DNA of 59,872 bases from assembly GCF_014699075.1 (NCBI RefSeq), contig NZ_JACXAB010000024.1:1-59872 (forward strand), in the 5' to 3' direction. The translations under genes were made by a program, and so were the position numbers. Within the stretch, counting starts at the first letter, position 1, and every line of letters begins with the position of its first letter. The DNA comes from Microvirga sp. (lineage in GTDB: Bacteria > Pseudomonadota > Alphaproteobacteria > Rhizobiales > Beijerinckiaceae). Under the pieces are notes generated by a model, which was not told the origin of the DNA, did no database searches, and saw only the letters and a program-made list of their open reading frames with translations. Positions 1 to 10,996 of this stretch are shown here, in pieces.

Positions 1-60
1 GTCAGCACAATCTTGGTATGCCAGAGGGATCCATGCTCCAGCCTGGAGCTGCTCCTGATC

Positions 61-227
61 GGATGTCTGCTTCTGCGTAGATACTGTTGAAAAAGTCCGC
101 AACTGCCAGTTTTCGCGTTGCTGGCATACAGGATGCTGGGCCTGACCTGGTGCTCTGACGCTAGTAATAGACGGACCCGGCAGCGCCCGGGAGTTTTTCA
201 ACGAAATCGCGTACTAAGCAGACATTC
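61..227. repeat. MITE-like element or paired IS ends with imperfect terminal inverted repeats
   Basis: The arms 61-97 and 191-227 are imperfect inverted repeats of each other. Both share ATGTCTGCTT at the outer end and GTTGAAAAA near the inner end. About 93 bases with no open frame lie between them. The GTTGAAAAA...TTTTTCAAC signature resembles the ends of several proteobacterial insertion sequences, so this may be a non-autonomous derivative or a deletion remnant. No transposase is present and no clear target duplication was seen. Confidence 0.45.
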
Positions 228-294
228 ACATAGCCATCCTCTACATCTTACTTTGACCCACAACAGACCTTCCGCAGTTAACTGACTTACGAAC

Positions 295-681
295 TCACCC
301 CGGGGGCAGTGGGCGGGGACGAGAGCCGCTGTCGATGGCAACGAACGTGAAGACCGCCTCTGTCACCTTAATCTCTTCGTCCCCGTCACGGGAGCGGCGC
401 CAGGCTTCAACCTGGAACTTCATGGACGTCCGTCCCGTGGAGATCAGGTCAGCGTAAACCGAAACCTCGTCACCCAGATGAACCGGAGTGTGAAAGACCA
501 TCCCGTCGACCGCAACGGTCACGCAGCGCCCCCGCGCACGCCGAGCGGCTGCATTGCCGGCGGCCAAGTCCATCTGCGCCATCAGCCAGCCGCCGAATAT
601 GTCTCCCGCCGGGTTCGTATCCGAGGGCATTGCAATCGTCCGGATCACAGCCTCGCGCGCACCGGGGAGTTCAACGCTCAT
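295..681 (-). CDS. Acyl-CoA thioesterase, YciA/BFIT hotdog family
   Basis: A 128-residue single hotdog domain that should hydrolyse acyl-CoA thioesters to free acid and CoA in the cytoplasm. The family signature DTNPAGDIFGGWLMAQMD (about residues 20-37) carries the catalytic Asp and the helix that faces CoA. The segment FHTPVHLGDEVSVYADL is the usual second strand block. Length is normal for YciA-like enzymes. The ATG at 681 follows a GGAAGGGAG ribosome binding site. It is the last gene of the minus-strand run that begins with the aconitase, 32 bases after the GntR gene, so it may remove or recycle CoA esters made in that pathway. The link is inferred; the substrate is unknown. Confidence 0.85.
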   Translation of the reverse strand: MSVELPGAREAVIRTIAMPSDTNPAGDIFGGWLMAQMDLAAGNAAARRARGRCVTVAVDGMVFHTPVHLGDEVSVYADLISTGRTSMKFQVEAWRRSRDGDEEIKVTEAVFTFVAIDSGSRPRPLPPG

Positions 682-713
682 GATGGCTCCCTTCCTGGCT
701 CCAGCCGTCTCGC

Positions 714-1634
714 TCAGTGCTCCAGGATCGGCCTGATTTCCTGAAGATTTCCGATGGTGTGCTCCAGATGGCGGCGCAGGGCCTGCGAGGCCTCTTCATT
801 CCGCTCCCGCTCCAACAGGTCGAGGATCTGGAGGTGCTCCTCGCATTGCTGGCGGTAGCGCTTGCGGTCGACCATTGAGCGATAGGAGAGCAGGCGCCGG
901 ACGCGGTTGATGCGCCGGACCGCCTCTAGGAAGAACGGATTGCCGGATGCGCCGATGATCGCCTCGTGGAACCGCACGCCCCGCTCATGGAGCGCGGCGG
1001 CACTGTCCGTCTCGATGGCGCCGCCGAGAAGGCGGAGCTCTGCCTCGCGGCAGCGGGCGGCGATGTCACGATCAAGGCGGTAGGTCGGCTCCAGCAACGC
1101 GGCGGGTTCGAGCGCTAGACGTACCCTATACGTTTGCTCCAAGCTCTCTGGCGTTGTCAGCATCGGCGAGAACGACCAGCCGTAGCCAGGGCGACGTTCG
1201 GCCCAGCCCTCCTGGGCAATCCGGCCCAACACCGCATTTAACTGTGCCTTGCTGATCCCGTAGGATTCCTTGAGGTACGCCTCGGAGGCAGGTTCAGGCA
1301 GGCGGCCTTGGAGGTGGTCTTCCGCAATCCTGAAGTAGACCTCGGAAGCATCATCCTTGGTGGATAGGCCAAGGGTCTCGGGAGACACGTCCTTCACGTC
1401 CGACACGAAGTAGCCGCGGTTGCGCTGATGCGTCAGGACGCCCTTAGCGGCGAGCAGTTGCAACGCCTGACCGACCGGAAAGCGCGAGACGCTGAACCGC
1501 TCGGCTAGTTCCTGTGCAGTGAGGTGCGTTCCTGTGGCTAACGCGCCACTTCGGATATGCTCCAAGATCTGTGCGGCGAGACCTTCGGTCAACTCGCGTT
1601 TTCCGTTGACCGTGCGCTCCCCGGCTGAACTCAT
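714..1634 (-). CDS. GntR-family regulator with two tandem winged-helix domains and a FadR-type C-terminal domain
   Basis: Probable transcription regulator of the carboxylate locus, 306 residues from the ATG at 1634, which has GAGGG seven bases upstream. A longer frame from TTG at 1661 is less likely. Residues about 15-80 form a GntR winged helix (LTAQELAERFSVSR, then a wing ending RGYFVS). Unusually, residues about 95-155 look like a second winged helix (AYLKESYGISKAQLNAVLGR, then RRPGYGWSF). The C-terminal part is an all-helical FCD ligand domain with RFHEAIIGASGNPF and a late EHLQILDLLE helix, which usually binds a carboxylate through a metal. It lies 85 bases after tctA. The palindrome at 7608-7631 is the most likely operator, by inference. 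Confidence 0.87.
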   Translation of the reverse strand: MSSAGERTVNGKRELTEGLAAQILEHIRSGALATGTHLTAQELAERFSVSRFPVGQALQLLAAKGVLTHQRNRGYFVSDVKDVSPETLGLSTKDDASEVYFRIAEDHLQGRLPEPASEAYLKESYGISKAQLNAVLGRIAQEGWAERRPGYGWSFSPMLTTPESLEQTYRVRLALEPAALLEPTYRLDRDIAARCREAELRLLGGAIETDSAAALHERGVRFHEAIIGASGNPFFLEAVRRINRVRRLLSYRSMVDRKRYRQQCEEHLQILDLLERERNEEASQALRRHLEHTIGNLQEIRPILEH

Positions 1635-1697
1635 GAACATACCCTCGCACTCGACCTTCAAGATGGCTCCACCTTCTCCTTAACCGATTTGTCGAGA

Positions 1698-1735
1698 TCC
1701 CGGTACTCCGGGACGCGAGGCCGAGAGAGCCTCGC
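1698..1735 (-). terminator. Double hairpin between tctA and the GntR gene
   Basis: Two adjacent stem-loops fill the tctA-gntR gap. TCCCGG/CCGGGA encloses TACT at 1698-1713, and GCGAGGC/GCCTCGC encloses seven bases at 1715-1735. Neither is followed by a T run on the minus strand. They may therefore stabilise the 3' end of the tct message or attenuate read-through into the regulator, rather than act as a strong terminator. Confidence 0.4.
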
Positions 1736-1746
1736 CCCTCACGCTG

Positions 1747-3246
1747 TCAGTCCTCGGCTGCTCGGAATCGGCTCAGCCCCTTCATGACAAACGGTGCCAG
1801 GAGCGCCATCGCAGACAGGGACAGCAACGTGGCCGAGCCTGGGTTCTCGAGGAAGACCATCGGGTCGCCCAAAGTCATCTGCATGGCCCTCCGGAGCTGA
1901 GCCTCGGCCATGGGTCCCAAGATGAGGCCGACCACCATGGGAGCAACCGGATAGTCCCAGCGGCGCATCAGCAAGCCCAGGAAGCCGAACACGAACAGCA
2001 TCCCGACCTCGACCACAGAAGGCTTGGCTGCAACCGTGCCCATGGCGGCGAACACGAGGATGCCCGCATAGAGCCACGGTTGCGGGATTGCCAACAACCG
2101 AACCCACAGCCCAACTAAAGGCAGGTTGAGGACGAGGAGCATGGCGTTGGCGATGAAAAGGCTGGCCACCAGTCCCCAGACCAGGGCCGGGTTCTCAGTG
2201 AACAGGAGGGGCCCCGGGTTGAGCCCGTACTGCTGGAACCCGGCCAACATGATGGCCGCCGTAGCTGAAGTCGGGAGGCCGAGGGTGAGCAGCGGGACGA
2301 GCGTTCCCGCCGCAGAGGCGTTGTTGGCGGCTTCGGGACCGGCGACACCCTCGATGGCTCCATGGCCGAACTCCTCCGGATGCTTCGAAAGCTTCTTCTC
2401 GGTTACGTAGGACAGGAAGGTGGGCACCTCGGCGCCACCGGCCGGCAGCGCCCCGATGGGGAAACCGAATGCCGCTCCCCGCAGCCACGGCTTCCATGAC
2501 CGCCGCCAATCCTCCCGGGTCATCCAGAGCGAGCCCTTAATGGGCACGATCTCCTCGGGATTGCTCTTGAAGCGCGACGCCACGTACAGGGCCTCACCCA
2601 CAGCGAAGAGGCCGACGGCAAGCGTCGTGACTTCGATGCCATCGAAGAACTCGGGAACCCCGAAGGCCATGCGGGCCTGTCCGGTGAGCTTGTCGATCCC
2701 GACGAGGCCCAGCATCAGTCCGATCGTCAGGCTCGTCAGCCCACGCAAGGGCGAGTCGCCGAAGGTGGCAGACACCGTCACGAAGGCGAGCACCATGAGA
2801 GCGAAGTAGTCCCAGGGGCCGAAGTTGACGGCCAATTCCACCAGCCACGGCGCCAGGAACGCAAGACCGATGGTTGCGATCGTGCCCGCAACGAAGGAGC
2901 CGATGGCGGAGGTTGCCAAGGCGGGACCGCCGCGGCCCGCCTTGGCCATCTTGTTGCCCTCGATGGCGGTTGCCACCGAGGCGCTCTCGCCGGGCGCGTT
3001 GATCAGGATCGCGGTCGTCGACCCTCCGTACATGCCGCCGTAGTAGATGCCTGCGAACATGATGAGCGAGCCGGTGGGATCGAGCTTGAAGGTGACGGGC
3101 AGGAGCAGCGCCACCGTCAGGGCCGGACCGATGCCGGGCAGCACCCCAACGGCGGTGCCAAGAAGAACGCCGACAGCCGCAAACAGCAGCTTCGAGGGCT
3201 CAAGGGCAACCAGGAAACCCTGGCCGAGGGAGACAAACGAGTCCAT
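1747..3246 (-). CDS. tctA: Tripartite tricarboxylate transporter large permease TctA
   Basis: The 12-TM channel subunit of a TctABC secondary importer in the inner membrane, 499 residues, the usual length. Diagnostic segments are [20 protein letters not shown] (about residues 35-54), [20 protein letters not shown] (about 70-88) and the second repeat [20 protein letters not shown] followed by [12 protein letters not shown] (about 300-335). This internal duplication of Gly/Pro-rich re-entrant motifs is typical of the family. The ATG at 3246 has AAGGAG upstream and lies 11 bases after tctB, so the two are translated together. The substrate should be a di- or tricarboxylate delivered by TctC; its exact nature cannot be read from this subunit. 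Confidence 0.95.
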   Translation of the reverse strand: MDSFVSLGQGFLVALEPSKLLFAAVGVLLGTAVGVLPGIGPALTVALLLPVTFKLDPTGSLIMFAGIYYGGMYGGSTTAILINAPGESASVATAIEGNKMAKAGRGGPALATSAIGSFVAGTIATIGLAFLAPWLVELAVNFGPWDYFALMVLAFVTVSATFGDSPLRGLTSLTIGLMLGLVGIDKLTGQARMAFGVPEFFDGIEVTTLAVGLFAVGEALYVASRFKSNPEEIVPIKGSLWMTREDWRRSWKPWLRGAAFGFPIGALPAGGAEVPTFLSYVTEKKLSKHPEEFGHGAIEGVAGPEAANNASAAGTLVPLLTLGLPTSATAAIMLAGFQQYGLNPGPLLFTENPALVWGLVASLFIANAMLLVLNLPLVGLWVRLLAIPQPWLYAGILVFAAMGTVAAKPSVVEVGMLFVFGFLGLLMRRWDYPVAPMVVGLILGPMAEAQLRRAMQMTLGDPMVFLENPGSATLLSLSAMALLAPFVMKGLSRFRAAED

Positions 3247-3257
3247 GGCAGGCTCCT

Positions 3258-3731
3258 TCAGAACAGGTGCTCAAGTGGCCCCGCCGGCAGGGACAGCGTC
3301 AGGAGCTTGCTGAACAGCAAATGGATTGCGACACCGAGGCCGAACCCAATGGTGGCATCGACCAGCAGCGCGCGCCGACCGAACGCTCGTGAGGTGACGG
3401 CGAAGAGGATGGTCGTCGCGAGAATGAAACCGGCACCGAACGCGATGCAGAGCAGCAGGGCCACCAGGCCGAATGCGATCCAGCCAATGGCGATGCCATC
3501 AGCGTGCTCCGGGACGGGCAGCCCATCCCTGAACGCCACCACGATATGTCCCAGACCGAGGGCGGCAAGTGCCCCCGCAACCACATACGGCATCGCCGCA
3601 GGCCCGATCCCGTAAGTGGCCGACAGCGTCTGGGCAGCTGCATCTCGCCAAACCAGCGCGGCGAATACGAACAGGGTGAGACCGACCACCAGCGCGCGCT
3701 TGTCCGCACGCCGCTTTGCAAGCAGCGACAT
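3258..3731 (-). CDS. tctB: Tripartite tricarboxylate transporter small subunit TctB
   Basis: The four-TM small membrane subunit of the TctABC importer. The longest frame extends to 3932 but would run into tctC, so the ATG at 3731 is chosen; it has AGGAT upstream and gives 157 residues, the family length. Hydrophobic segments are at about residues 14-30, 45-65, 78-110 (with an IAFG motif) and 122-150. TctB proteins are poorly conserved in sequence; identification rests on size, topology and position between tctC and tctA. The gap to tctC contains the hairpin at 3766-3787. Confidence 0.9.
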   Translation of the reverse strand: MSLLAKRRADKRALVVGLTLFVFAALVWRDAAAQTLSATYGIGPAAMPYVVAGALAALGLGHIVVAFRDGLPVPEHADGIAIGWIAFGLVALLLCIAFGAGFILATTILFAVTSRAFGRRALLVDATIGFGLGVAIHLLFSKLLTLSLPAGPLEHLF

Positions 3732-3765
3732 TGCAAGATCATCCTGTGACGTTGAAGCAGGAAAA

Positions 3766-3787
3766 GGGGAGCCCGCATGGGCTCCCC
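3766..3787 (-). terminator. Hairpin with T tract between tctC and tctB (attenuator)
   Basis: GGGGAGCCC and GGGCTCCCC form a perfect nine-pair stem around a four-base loop. On the minus strand it is followed by TTTTCC. It sits after the tctC stop and before the tctB start. A partial terminator here would give more binding protein than membrane subunits, the usual stoichiometry for such systems. Confidence 0.7.
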
Positions 3788-3799
3788 AGGTGTCAATTG

Positions 3800-4765
3800 T
3801 CAGGACTTCACGAGACCGACCGACTTGAGCACATCGCCGACGCGAACCTGCTCCTCCTTGAGGAAGGCGGAGAAGGGTTCGCCGGCGAGATAGAAATCTT
3901 CCCAGCCGCGCTGCTTGAGGATCTCGGCCCATTCCTTCGACTTGACCACCTTCTCGACAGTCTCGGTCAGGGACTTCTTCTGCTCGGCCGTGATGTCCGG
4001 GCCGGCCACGATGGCGCGCCAGTTCACCACCTCGACGTCCAAGCCCTGCTCCTTGAGCGTCGGAACGTCGGCGTTGGCGAGACGCTTGCCGGACGAGATC
4101 GCCAGCGCCCGCAGCTTGCCGGCCTTGATCTGGCTTTCGAACTCGCCATAGCCGGAGATGCCGGCCGTCACGCGGCCACCGAGCATGGCCGCCAGGGCCT
4201 CGCCGCCGCCCGAGAAGGCAATGTAGTTGACCTTCGACGGATCAGAGCCCGCCGCCTTGGCGAACAGGGCCGCCAGAATGTGGTCGGCACCACCTGCTGA
4301 GCCCCCAGCCCAGGTGACCTTCGCCGGATCGGCCTTCACGGCATCGGCCAGTTCCTTGACCGACTTGATCGGCGAGTTGGCCGGCACGACGATGACGAGC
4401 GGATCGCCAGTCAGGCGTGCGATTGGCGTCACCTGATCAAGGGTCACCGGTGACTTGTTGGTGAGAATCGCGCCGACCATGGTGATGCCGTTGACCATGA
4501 GCTGGCTCGGATCACCCTTCGCCTGGTTGACGAACTGGGCCAAGCCCACCGTGCCGCCGGCGCCGGTGACGTTGACCACCTGCACGCTCTTCGCAAGCCC
4601 TGTCTGCGTGAGCACCTGCTGGATCGAGCGGGCGGCCGAGTCCCAGCCGCCGCCGGGGCCGGCGGGGGCGATGATCTTGAGTTCCTGCTGCGCGAAGGCC
4701 GATGATGCGACGAGCGTCATAGCGGCAAAAGCGACACCGCGGATTGTCTTGGTCAAATGGCTCAC
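3800..4765 (-). CDS. tctC: TctC-type periplasmic tricarboxylate-binding protein (Bug family)
   Basis: Extracytoplasmic solute receptor of 321 residues that captures a carboxylate and presents it to TctAB. A signal peptide (residues 1-25, cleaved at SAFA-QQ) precedes the Bug fold. The first ligand loop is IIAPAGPGGGWDSAAR (about 31-46), which matches the P(A/G)GxGGG(W)D consensus of citrate-binding TctC. A second loop follows around GGSAGGADH (about 150-160). It is the second gene of the minus-strand run, 54 bases after the aconitase. The GGGWD motif favours citrate-like substrates over the GGGVD form seen in the divergent paralogue at 7702; that is a weak inference. Confidence 0.93.
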   Translation of the reverse strand: MSHLTKTIRGVAFAAMTLVASSAFAQQELKIIAPAGPGGGWDSAARSIQQVLTQTGLAKSVQVVNVTGAGGTVGLAQFVNQAKGDPSQLMVNGITMVGAILTNKSPVTLDQVTPIARLTGDPLVIVVPANSPIKSVKELADAVKADPAKVTWAGGSAGGADHILAALFAKAAGSDPSKVNYIAFSGGGEALAAMLGGRVTAGISGYGEFESQIKAGKLRALAISSGKRLANADVPTLKEQGLDVEVVNWRAIVAGPDITAEQKKSLTETVEKVVKSKEWAEILKQRGWEDFYLAGEPFSAFLKEEQVRVGDVLKSVGLVKS

Positions 4766-4819
4766 GAGTTCCTCCCTTTGGGTTGCGTGAGATGTTGAAC
4801 GCGAAGCGGACGTTGCCGC

Positions 4820-7510
<2,691 letters not shown>

Positions 7511-7607
7511 CGGACCGCTCTGCGTTTCCTGGTTAATAATTGTGCGGCCGGTCTCTCAGCGGACCTTGCTCGCTCAATGCGACACATAATTTGCATAATA
7601 ATAACGA

Positions 7608-7631
7608 TAAATGCAAGTCAAATTGCATTTA
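7608..7631. promoter_or_regulatory. Operator-like palindrome in the divergent aconitase/tctC2 promoter region
   Basis: TAAATGCAA and TTGCATTTA are perfect nine-base inverted repeats separated by six bases, lying 98 bases from the aconitase start and 71 bases from the plus-strand start. An extra half site, ATTTGCATAAT, lies at about 7589-7599. The region is AT-rich compared with its surroundings. Binding by the GntR protein encoded at 714-1634 is the simplest inference. Confidence 0.6.
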
Positions 7632-7701
7632 GGATGAGAGATATGTTAACTGATCTCCGTGCCAGCAGGCCGCTGCTGTGGCCGGCACGGGAGGAAATCA
7701 C

Positions 7702-8688
7702 ATGAAAGCAATGACTTCGGGGGCTCTCAAAGCCATATTGGCCGTCAGCCTTGGCGCAATCTCCACGACCGCTTTCGCGCAGGCCGACTACCCGACCCGC
7801 CCCATCAAGCTGATCGTGCCTTTCACCGCAGGTGGAGGTGTCGATACGGTTGCTCGCATCCTCGGCGAGGAACTCAAGGGCGTTCTGGGCCAGTCCGTCG
7901 TTGTAGAAAATCTGCCGGGCGCCAGCGGCATGCGGGGGGCGGAAACTGCCGTTCGCGCGGAGCCGGACGGCTACACCCTTCTGCTGTCATCAGCCGGTGA
8001 AGCCGCGGTGAACCCGCACCTGTTCAAGAACATCAAGTACGCCCCGAGCCGTGACCTCACCCCGGTCACCCTGGTGGTCAAGGTTCCAAATGTCCTCGTG
8101 GTCAATGCCGCATCGGGCATGAAGTCCCTCGATGACCTGCTCGCGTTCACCAAGAGCAACGCAGACAAGGCGTCGTTCTCGTCCAGCGGGGTCGGCAATC
8201 CCCAGCACTTGGCCGGCGAGCTCCTCAACCGCATGGCCTCAGTCAAGCTAACGCACGTTCCCTACAGAGGCGCGGCCCAGCAGGTGACGGATGTCCTCGG
8301 GAATAACGTCACGGCAACCTTCGCGAGCTACCTGGCTGTCGCCTCCTTTGTCGAGGCGGGGCAGGTCAAGGCGCTCGCCGTCACCTCGTCGGAGAGGATC
8401 CCGAGCCTGCCGTCAGTCCCTGCCATGGCCGAGCACCCGCAGCTCAAGGGCTATGACGTGACCAACTGGTTTGGCCTGTTCGCGCCGGCCGGCACACCCG
8501 GCCCCATCGTCGACAAGCTGAACAAGGCGGTGGTCCAAGTGCTCAGCAATCCGGCTACGGCCAGGAAGCTGGCGGACCTGGGCAGCTACCCGTCGCCCAT
8601 GAAGCCTGAGGAGTTCAAGAGCTTCCTCACGGCGGAGTCGGAGAAGTTCAAGAACATCATCACGACTGCCGAAATCAAGGCACAGTAA
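7702..8688 (+). CDS. Second TctC-type binding protein (Bug family)
   Basis: Periplasmic solute receptor of 328 residues from the ATG at 7702, which is preceded by GAGGAAATCAC; an upstream in-frame start at 7678 lacks a site. The signal peptide ends at about residue 28 (TAFAQA). The ligand loop is IVPFTAGGGVDTVAR (about 37-51), then ENLPGASGMRGAE and SSSGVGNPQHLAGEL. It heads the plus arm divergent from the aconitase operon and has no TctAB partner of its own. It probably shares the TctAB pair encoded at 1747-3731 or senses the ligand. The GGGVD rather than GGGWD motif suggests a different carboxylate. Confidence 0.92.
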   Translation: MKAMTSGALKAILAVSLGAISTTAFAQADYPTRPIKLIVPFTAGGGVDTVARILGEELKGVLGQSVVVENLPGASGMRGAETAVRAEPDGYTLLLSSAGEAAVNPHLFKNIKYAPSRDLTPVTLVVKVPNVLVVNAASGMKSLDDLLAFTKSNADKASFSSSGVGNPQHLAGELLNRMASVKLTHVPYRGAAQQVTDVLGNNVTATFASYLAVASFVEAGQVKALAVTSSERIPSLPSVPAMAEHPQLKGYDVTNWFGLFAPAGTPGPIVDKLNKAVVQVLSNPATARKLADLGSYPSPMKPEEFKSFLTAESEKFKNIITTAEIKAQ

Positions 8689-8718
8689 ACGTGCGCGGCG
8701 TCGGGGGTTCGGCACCAT

Positions 8719-9804
8719 ATGACAACAGCCTCACCGTTCTACTTCGCCTATGTCGGGTCGCGCACGACACGGGAGCGCAACGCGCGGGGGGACGGCATTA
8801 GCGTCTACCGTGTCGATGCCGCCACCGGTCGGTGGACCCATGTGCAACTGATGGACGGGCTTCTCAACCCGTCCTTCCTGGCCTTGGATCGCAGCGGCCG
8901 GTTCCTGTACTGCGTCCATGGCGATGCCAGCGAGATCAGCGCCTTCAGCATCGATCCCGGAACCGGGCGGCTGACCTTCATCAATCAGGAGACCACCGCG
9001 GGCAAGAACCCGGTGCACCTGAGCGTCGATCCCGGCAACCGCTTCCTTATCGTGGCCAACCACGTCACGTCGAGCCTGGCGGTGGTGCCGCGGCACGAGG
9101 ACGGCTCGATCGGAAAGCATGTGGATCTGGTCATCCTCGAGGGACAGATCGGCCCGCATCGTGTCGAGCAGCCCTTCGCCAAGCCCCATCAGGTCGAATT
9201 CGATCCGAGCGGGCGCTTCGTCATCGTCCCGGACAAGGGACTCGATCAAATCTTAACGTTCGCGGTTGATGGCGTGACGGGCAAACTCCTCGCGGTGGAT
9301 GCGCCGCCCGCTCCAGCCAGAGAGGGTGCCGGACCACGGCATGTTGCGTTCCATCCTGGCGGTGCCGTTGCCTATGTCGTGAACGAGCTCGACTCCACCG
9401 TCACGGCCTACCGGCTCAATCCCGGGCACGGCAACCTGACGCCGTTTCAAGTTGTGAGCGCGCTGCCGGACACGTTCATCGGCCCCAGCCGCGCCGCCGA
9501 GATCATGGTGTCGACGGATGGGCGGTTCGTGTACGCGTCAAATCGGGGGCACGACAGCATCGCCATCTTCTCCGTCGATCCGCCATCGCGCCGGTTGACG
9601 AGTATCGGCTGGGAGAAGAGCCATGGCAGAACTCCTCGCTTCTTCACGCTCGATCCGTCCGGAGCATGGATGTTCGTTGCCAACGAGGACAGCGACAATG
9701 TCGTGACCTTCAAGGTCGATCGGAAGACTGGGATGCTGTCGCATGAGGGGGAGGCCGTCCGAACCGGCAGCCCCGTATGCATAGTCTTCGCGACCACGGT
9801 GTAG
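8719..9804 (+). CDS. Beta-propeller lactonase (6-phosphogluconolactonase/carboxymuconate cyclase-like)
   Basis: A 361-residue seven-bladed propeller of the Lactonase family (PF10282), predicted cytoplasmic because no signal peptide is visible. Blade repeats are seen as YFAYVGSRT (N-terminus), NPSFLALDRSGRFLYCVH, NPVHLSVDPGNRFLIVANH, KPHQVEFDPSGRFVIVPDKG, GPRHVAFHPGGAVAYVVNEL and TPRFFTLDPSGAWMFVANE. Members hydrolyse or form lactones, including 6-phosphogluconolactone and 3-carboxymuconolactone. The gene starts 30 bases after the second TctC gene, so an operon is likely and its substrate may be a lactone of the transported acid. That last step is inference. Confidence 0.85.
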   Translation: MTTASPFYFAYVGSRTTRERNARGDGISVYRVDAATGRWTHVQLMDGLLNPSFLALDRSGRFLYCVHGDASEISAFSIDPGTGRLTFINQETTAGKNPVHLSVDPGNRFLIVANHVTSSLAVVPRHEDGSIGKHVDLVILEGQIGPHRVEQPFAKPHQVEFDPSGRFVIVPDKGLDQILTFAVDGVTGKLLAVDAPPAPAREGAGPRHVAFHPGGAVAYVVNELDSTVTAYRLNPGHGNLTPFQVVSALPDTFIGPSRAAEIMVSTDGRFVYASNRGHDSIAIFSVDPPSRRLTSIGWEKSHGRTPRFFTLDPSGAWMFVANEDSDNVVTFKVDRKTGMLSHEGEAVRTGSPVCIVFATTV

Positions 9805-9855
9805 GTGCGTGCTCGAGACGTCCGGGCACGCCGAATTCGAAAAGGAAATGGTCTC

Positions 9856-10608
9856 ATGGCGAATGTCGACCAGAGAACGCGCGAGTTGCTGGCCCCAACG
9901 GGAAGCCTGCGGATAGCCGTTGCGGTAGGCAGTGCAATCTCTGCGGTCTGGACGAGGCGGGATGCAGAAGCGGGTGAGCCCCGCGGCCCGACGGTGGATC
10001 TCGCCAGGCACATCGCCGAACGCCTTGGCGTTCCATTGTCTCTCGTCGAGTGCGCAAGCTCGGGAGAGATCATCGAGACTGCCTCATCAGGAACCTGGGA
10101 TGTGTCGTTCGCTCCCGTAGATGCCGAGAGAAAGAAGCTTGTCGACTTCGGTCCGAACTACTTTCTCGGCGAAAGCACCTACATGGTTCCGGCCGGATCG
10201 CCGATCACCAGCATCGAGGAGGTGGATCGCAAGGGCATCCGAGCCTATGGGATTGAGAATACCGCCACGATCCGCAGTGCACGCAAATCCCTGAAGAACA
10301 CATCGGCCATCGGGCTCCAGGGCCTTGATGAGGCTCTCGAAAGGTTCCGCAATGGCGAGGTGGATGCGCTCGCCCTCGGAAAGGAATCCCTCCGAAGCCT
10401 GCTCCCGCGGTTTCCTGGCGCACGGATGCTGGACGGTCATTTCCATGCTGCTGGCACTGCGGTGGCAGTGCCCAAGGGCCGAACCGAAGCATTGGAGATA
10501 ATCAGCGGCATGATTGAAGACCTGAAGAGCGATGGAACCGTTCGCCGGTTCTTCGATGCTCACGGCATGGAAACGGCGACGGTCGCACCCGCCGGATCAC
10601 GTTCCTGA
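9856..10608 (+). CDS. Family-3 solute-binding-fold protein lacking a signal peptide
   Basis: A 250-residue SBP_bac_3 domain. The ATG at 9856 follows AAAGGAAATGG; the longer frame from GTG at 9805 begins one base after the previous stop and adds a basic, non-secretory stretch. The fold is shown by LRIAVAVGSAISAVW at the N-terminus, GPTVDLARHIAERLGVPLSL, GTWDVSFAPVDAERKKLVDF, then a C-terminal VDALALGKESL and AVAVPKGRTEALE. No export signal, lipobox or ABC permease is near. It may be a cytoplasmic sensor or an enzyme of the cyclohexadienyl-dehydratase type, which shares this fold. It is the third gene of the plus arm. Confidence 0.75.
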   Translation: MANVDQRTRELLAPTGSLRIAVAVGSAISAVWTRRDAEAGEPRGPTVDLARHIAERLGVPLSLVECASSGEIIETASSGTWDVSFAPVDAERKKLVDFGPNYFLGESTYMVPAGSPITSIEEVDRKGIRAYGIENTATIRSARKSLKNTSAIGLQGLDEALERFRNGEVDALALGKESLRSLLPRFPGARMLDGHFHAAGTAVAVPKGRTEALEIISGMIEDLKSDGTVRRFFDAHGMETATVAPAGSRS

Positions 10609-10943
10609 AGAAGTACACGCTCCGGTCAGCCCGACGATCCCCTGATGGTGAGCAATGTCGGCTCCTGGCACTCCCGAGACGTAAGCACGAGGTCAGAAAT
10701 CCTCGTGAAACCGGACACTCCGAAGCGTCCATAAACATCGCTATCTGACCCACAGGCGACATTCGAAGGATCACTCGCGGCCCACGTCATCACTACGGTC
10801 AGGAGCACCGCTGCTGATGTGCTTGTGATATGGCGCACCTCACCCACTGAGCATCGAGCCGATGGCGATCAGACACCCAGCGCCAGACCCAAAGCGGCCG
10901 AAGAGCCCAGAGAGCTAAAGGCACAACGGACCATCGCAACACA
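10609..10943. other. Intergenic stretch without a supported gene
   Basis: This stretch lies between the family-3 protein and the RidA terminator. A minus-strand frame at 10626-10847 (73 residues, GTG start, a weak N-terminal hydrophobic run, two Cys) could encode a secreted peptide. It has no convincing ribosome binding site and no family I recognise. Confidence 0.3.
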
Positions 10944-10975
10944 GAAAGCCGCCCCGCGTGGGCCGAGCGGCTTTC
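10944..10975 (-). terminator. Rho-independent terminator of the RidA gene
   Basis: GAAAGCCGC and GCGGCTTTC form a perfect nine-pair stem around a GC-rich 14-base loop that can pair further. The minus-strand 3' side reads GGCTTTCTGTG, immediately after the RidA stop. This GGGAAAGCCGC...GCGGCTTTCT form is common in Hyphomicrobiales. Confidence 0.75.
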
Positions 10976-10996
10976 CCAAAATTCCACCAAAGCACT

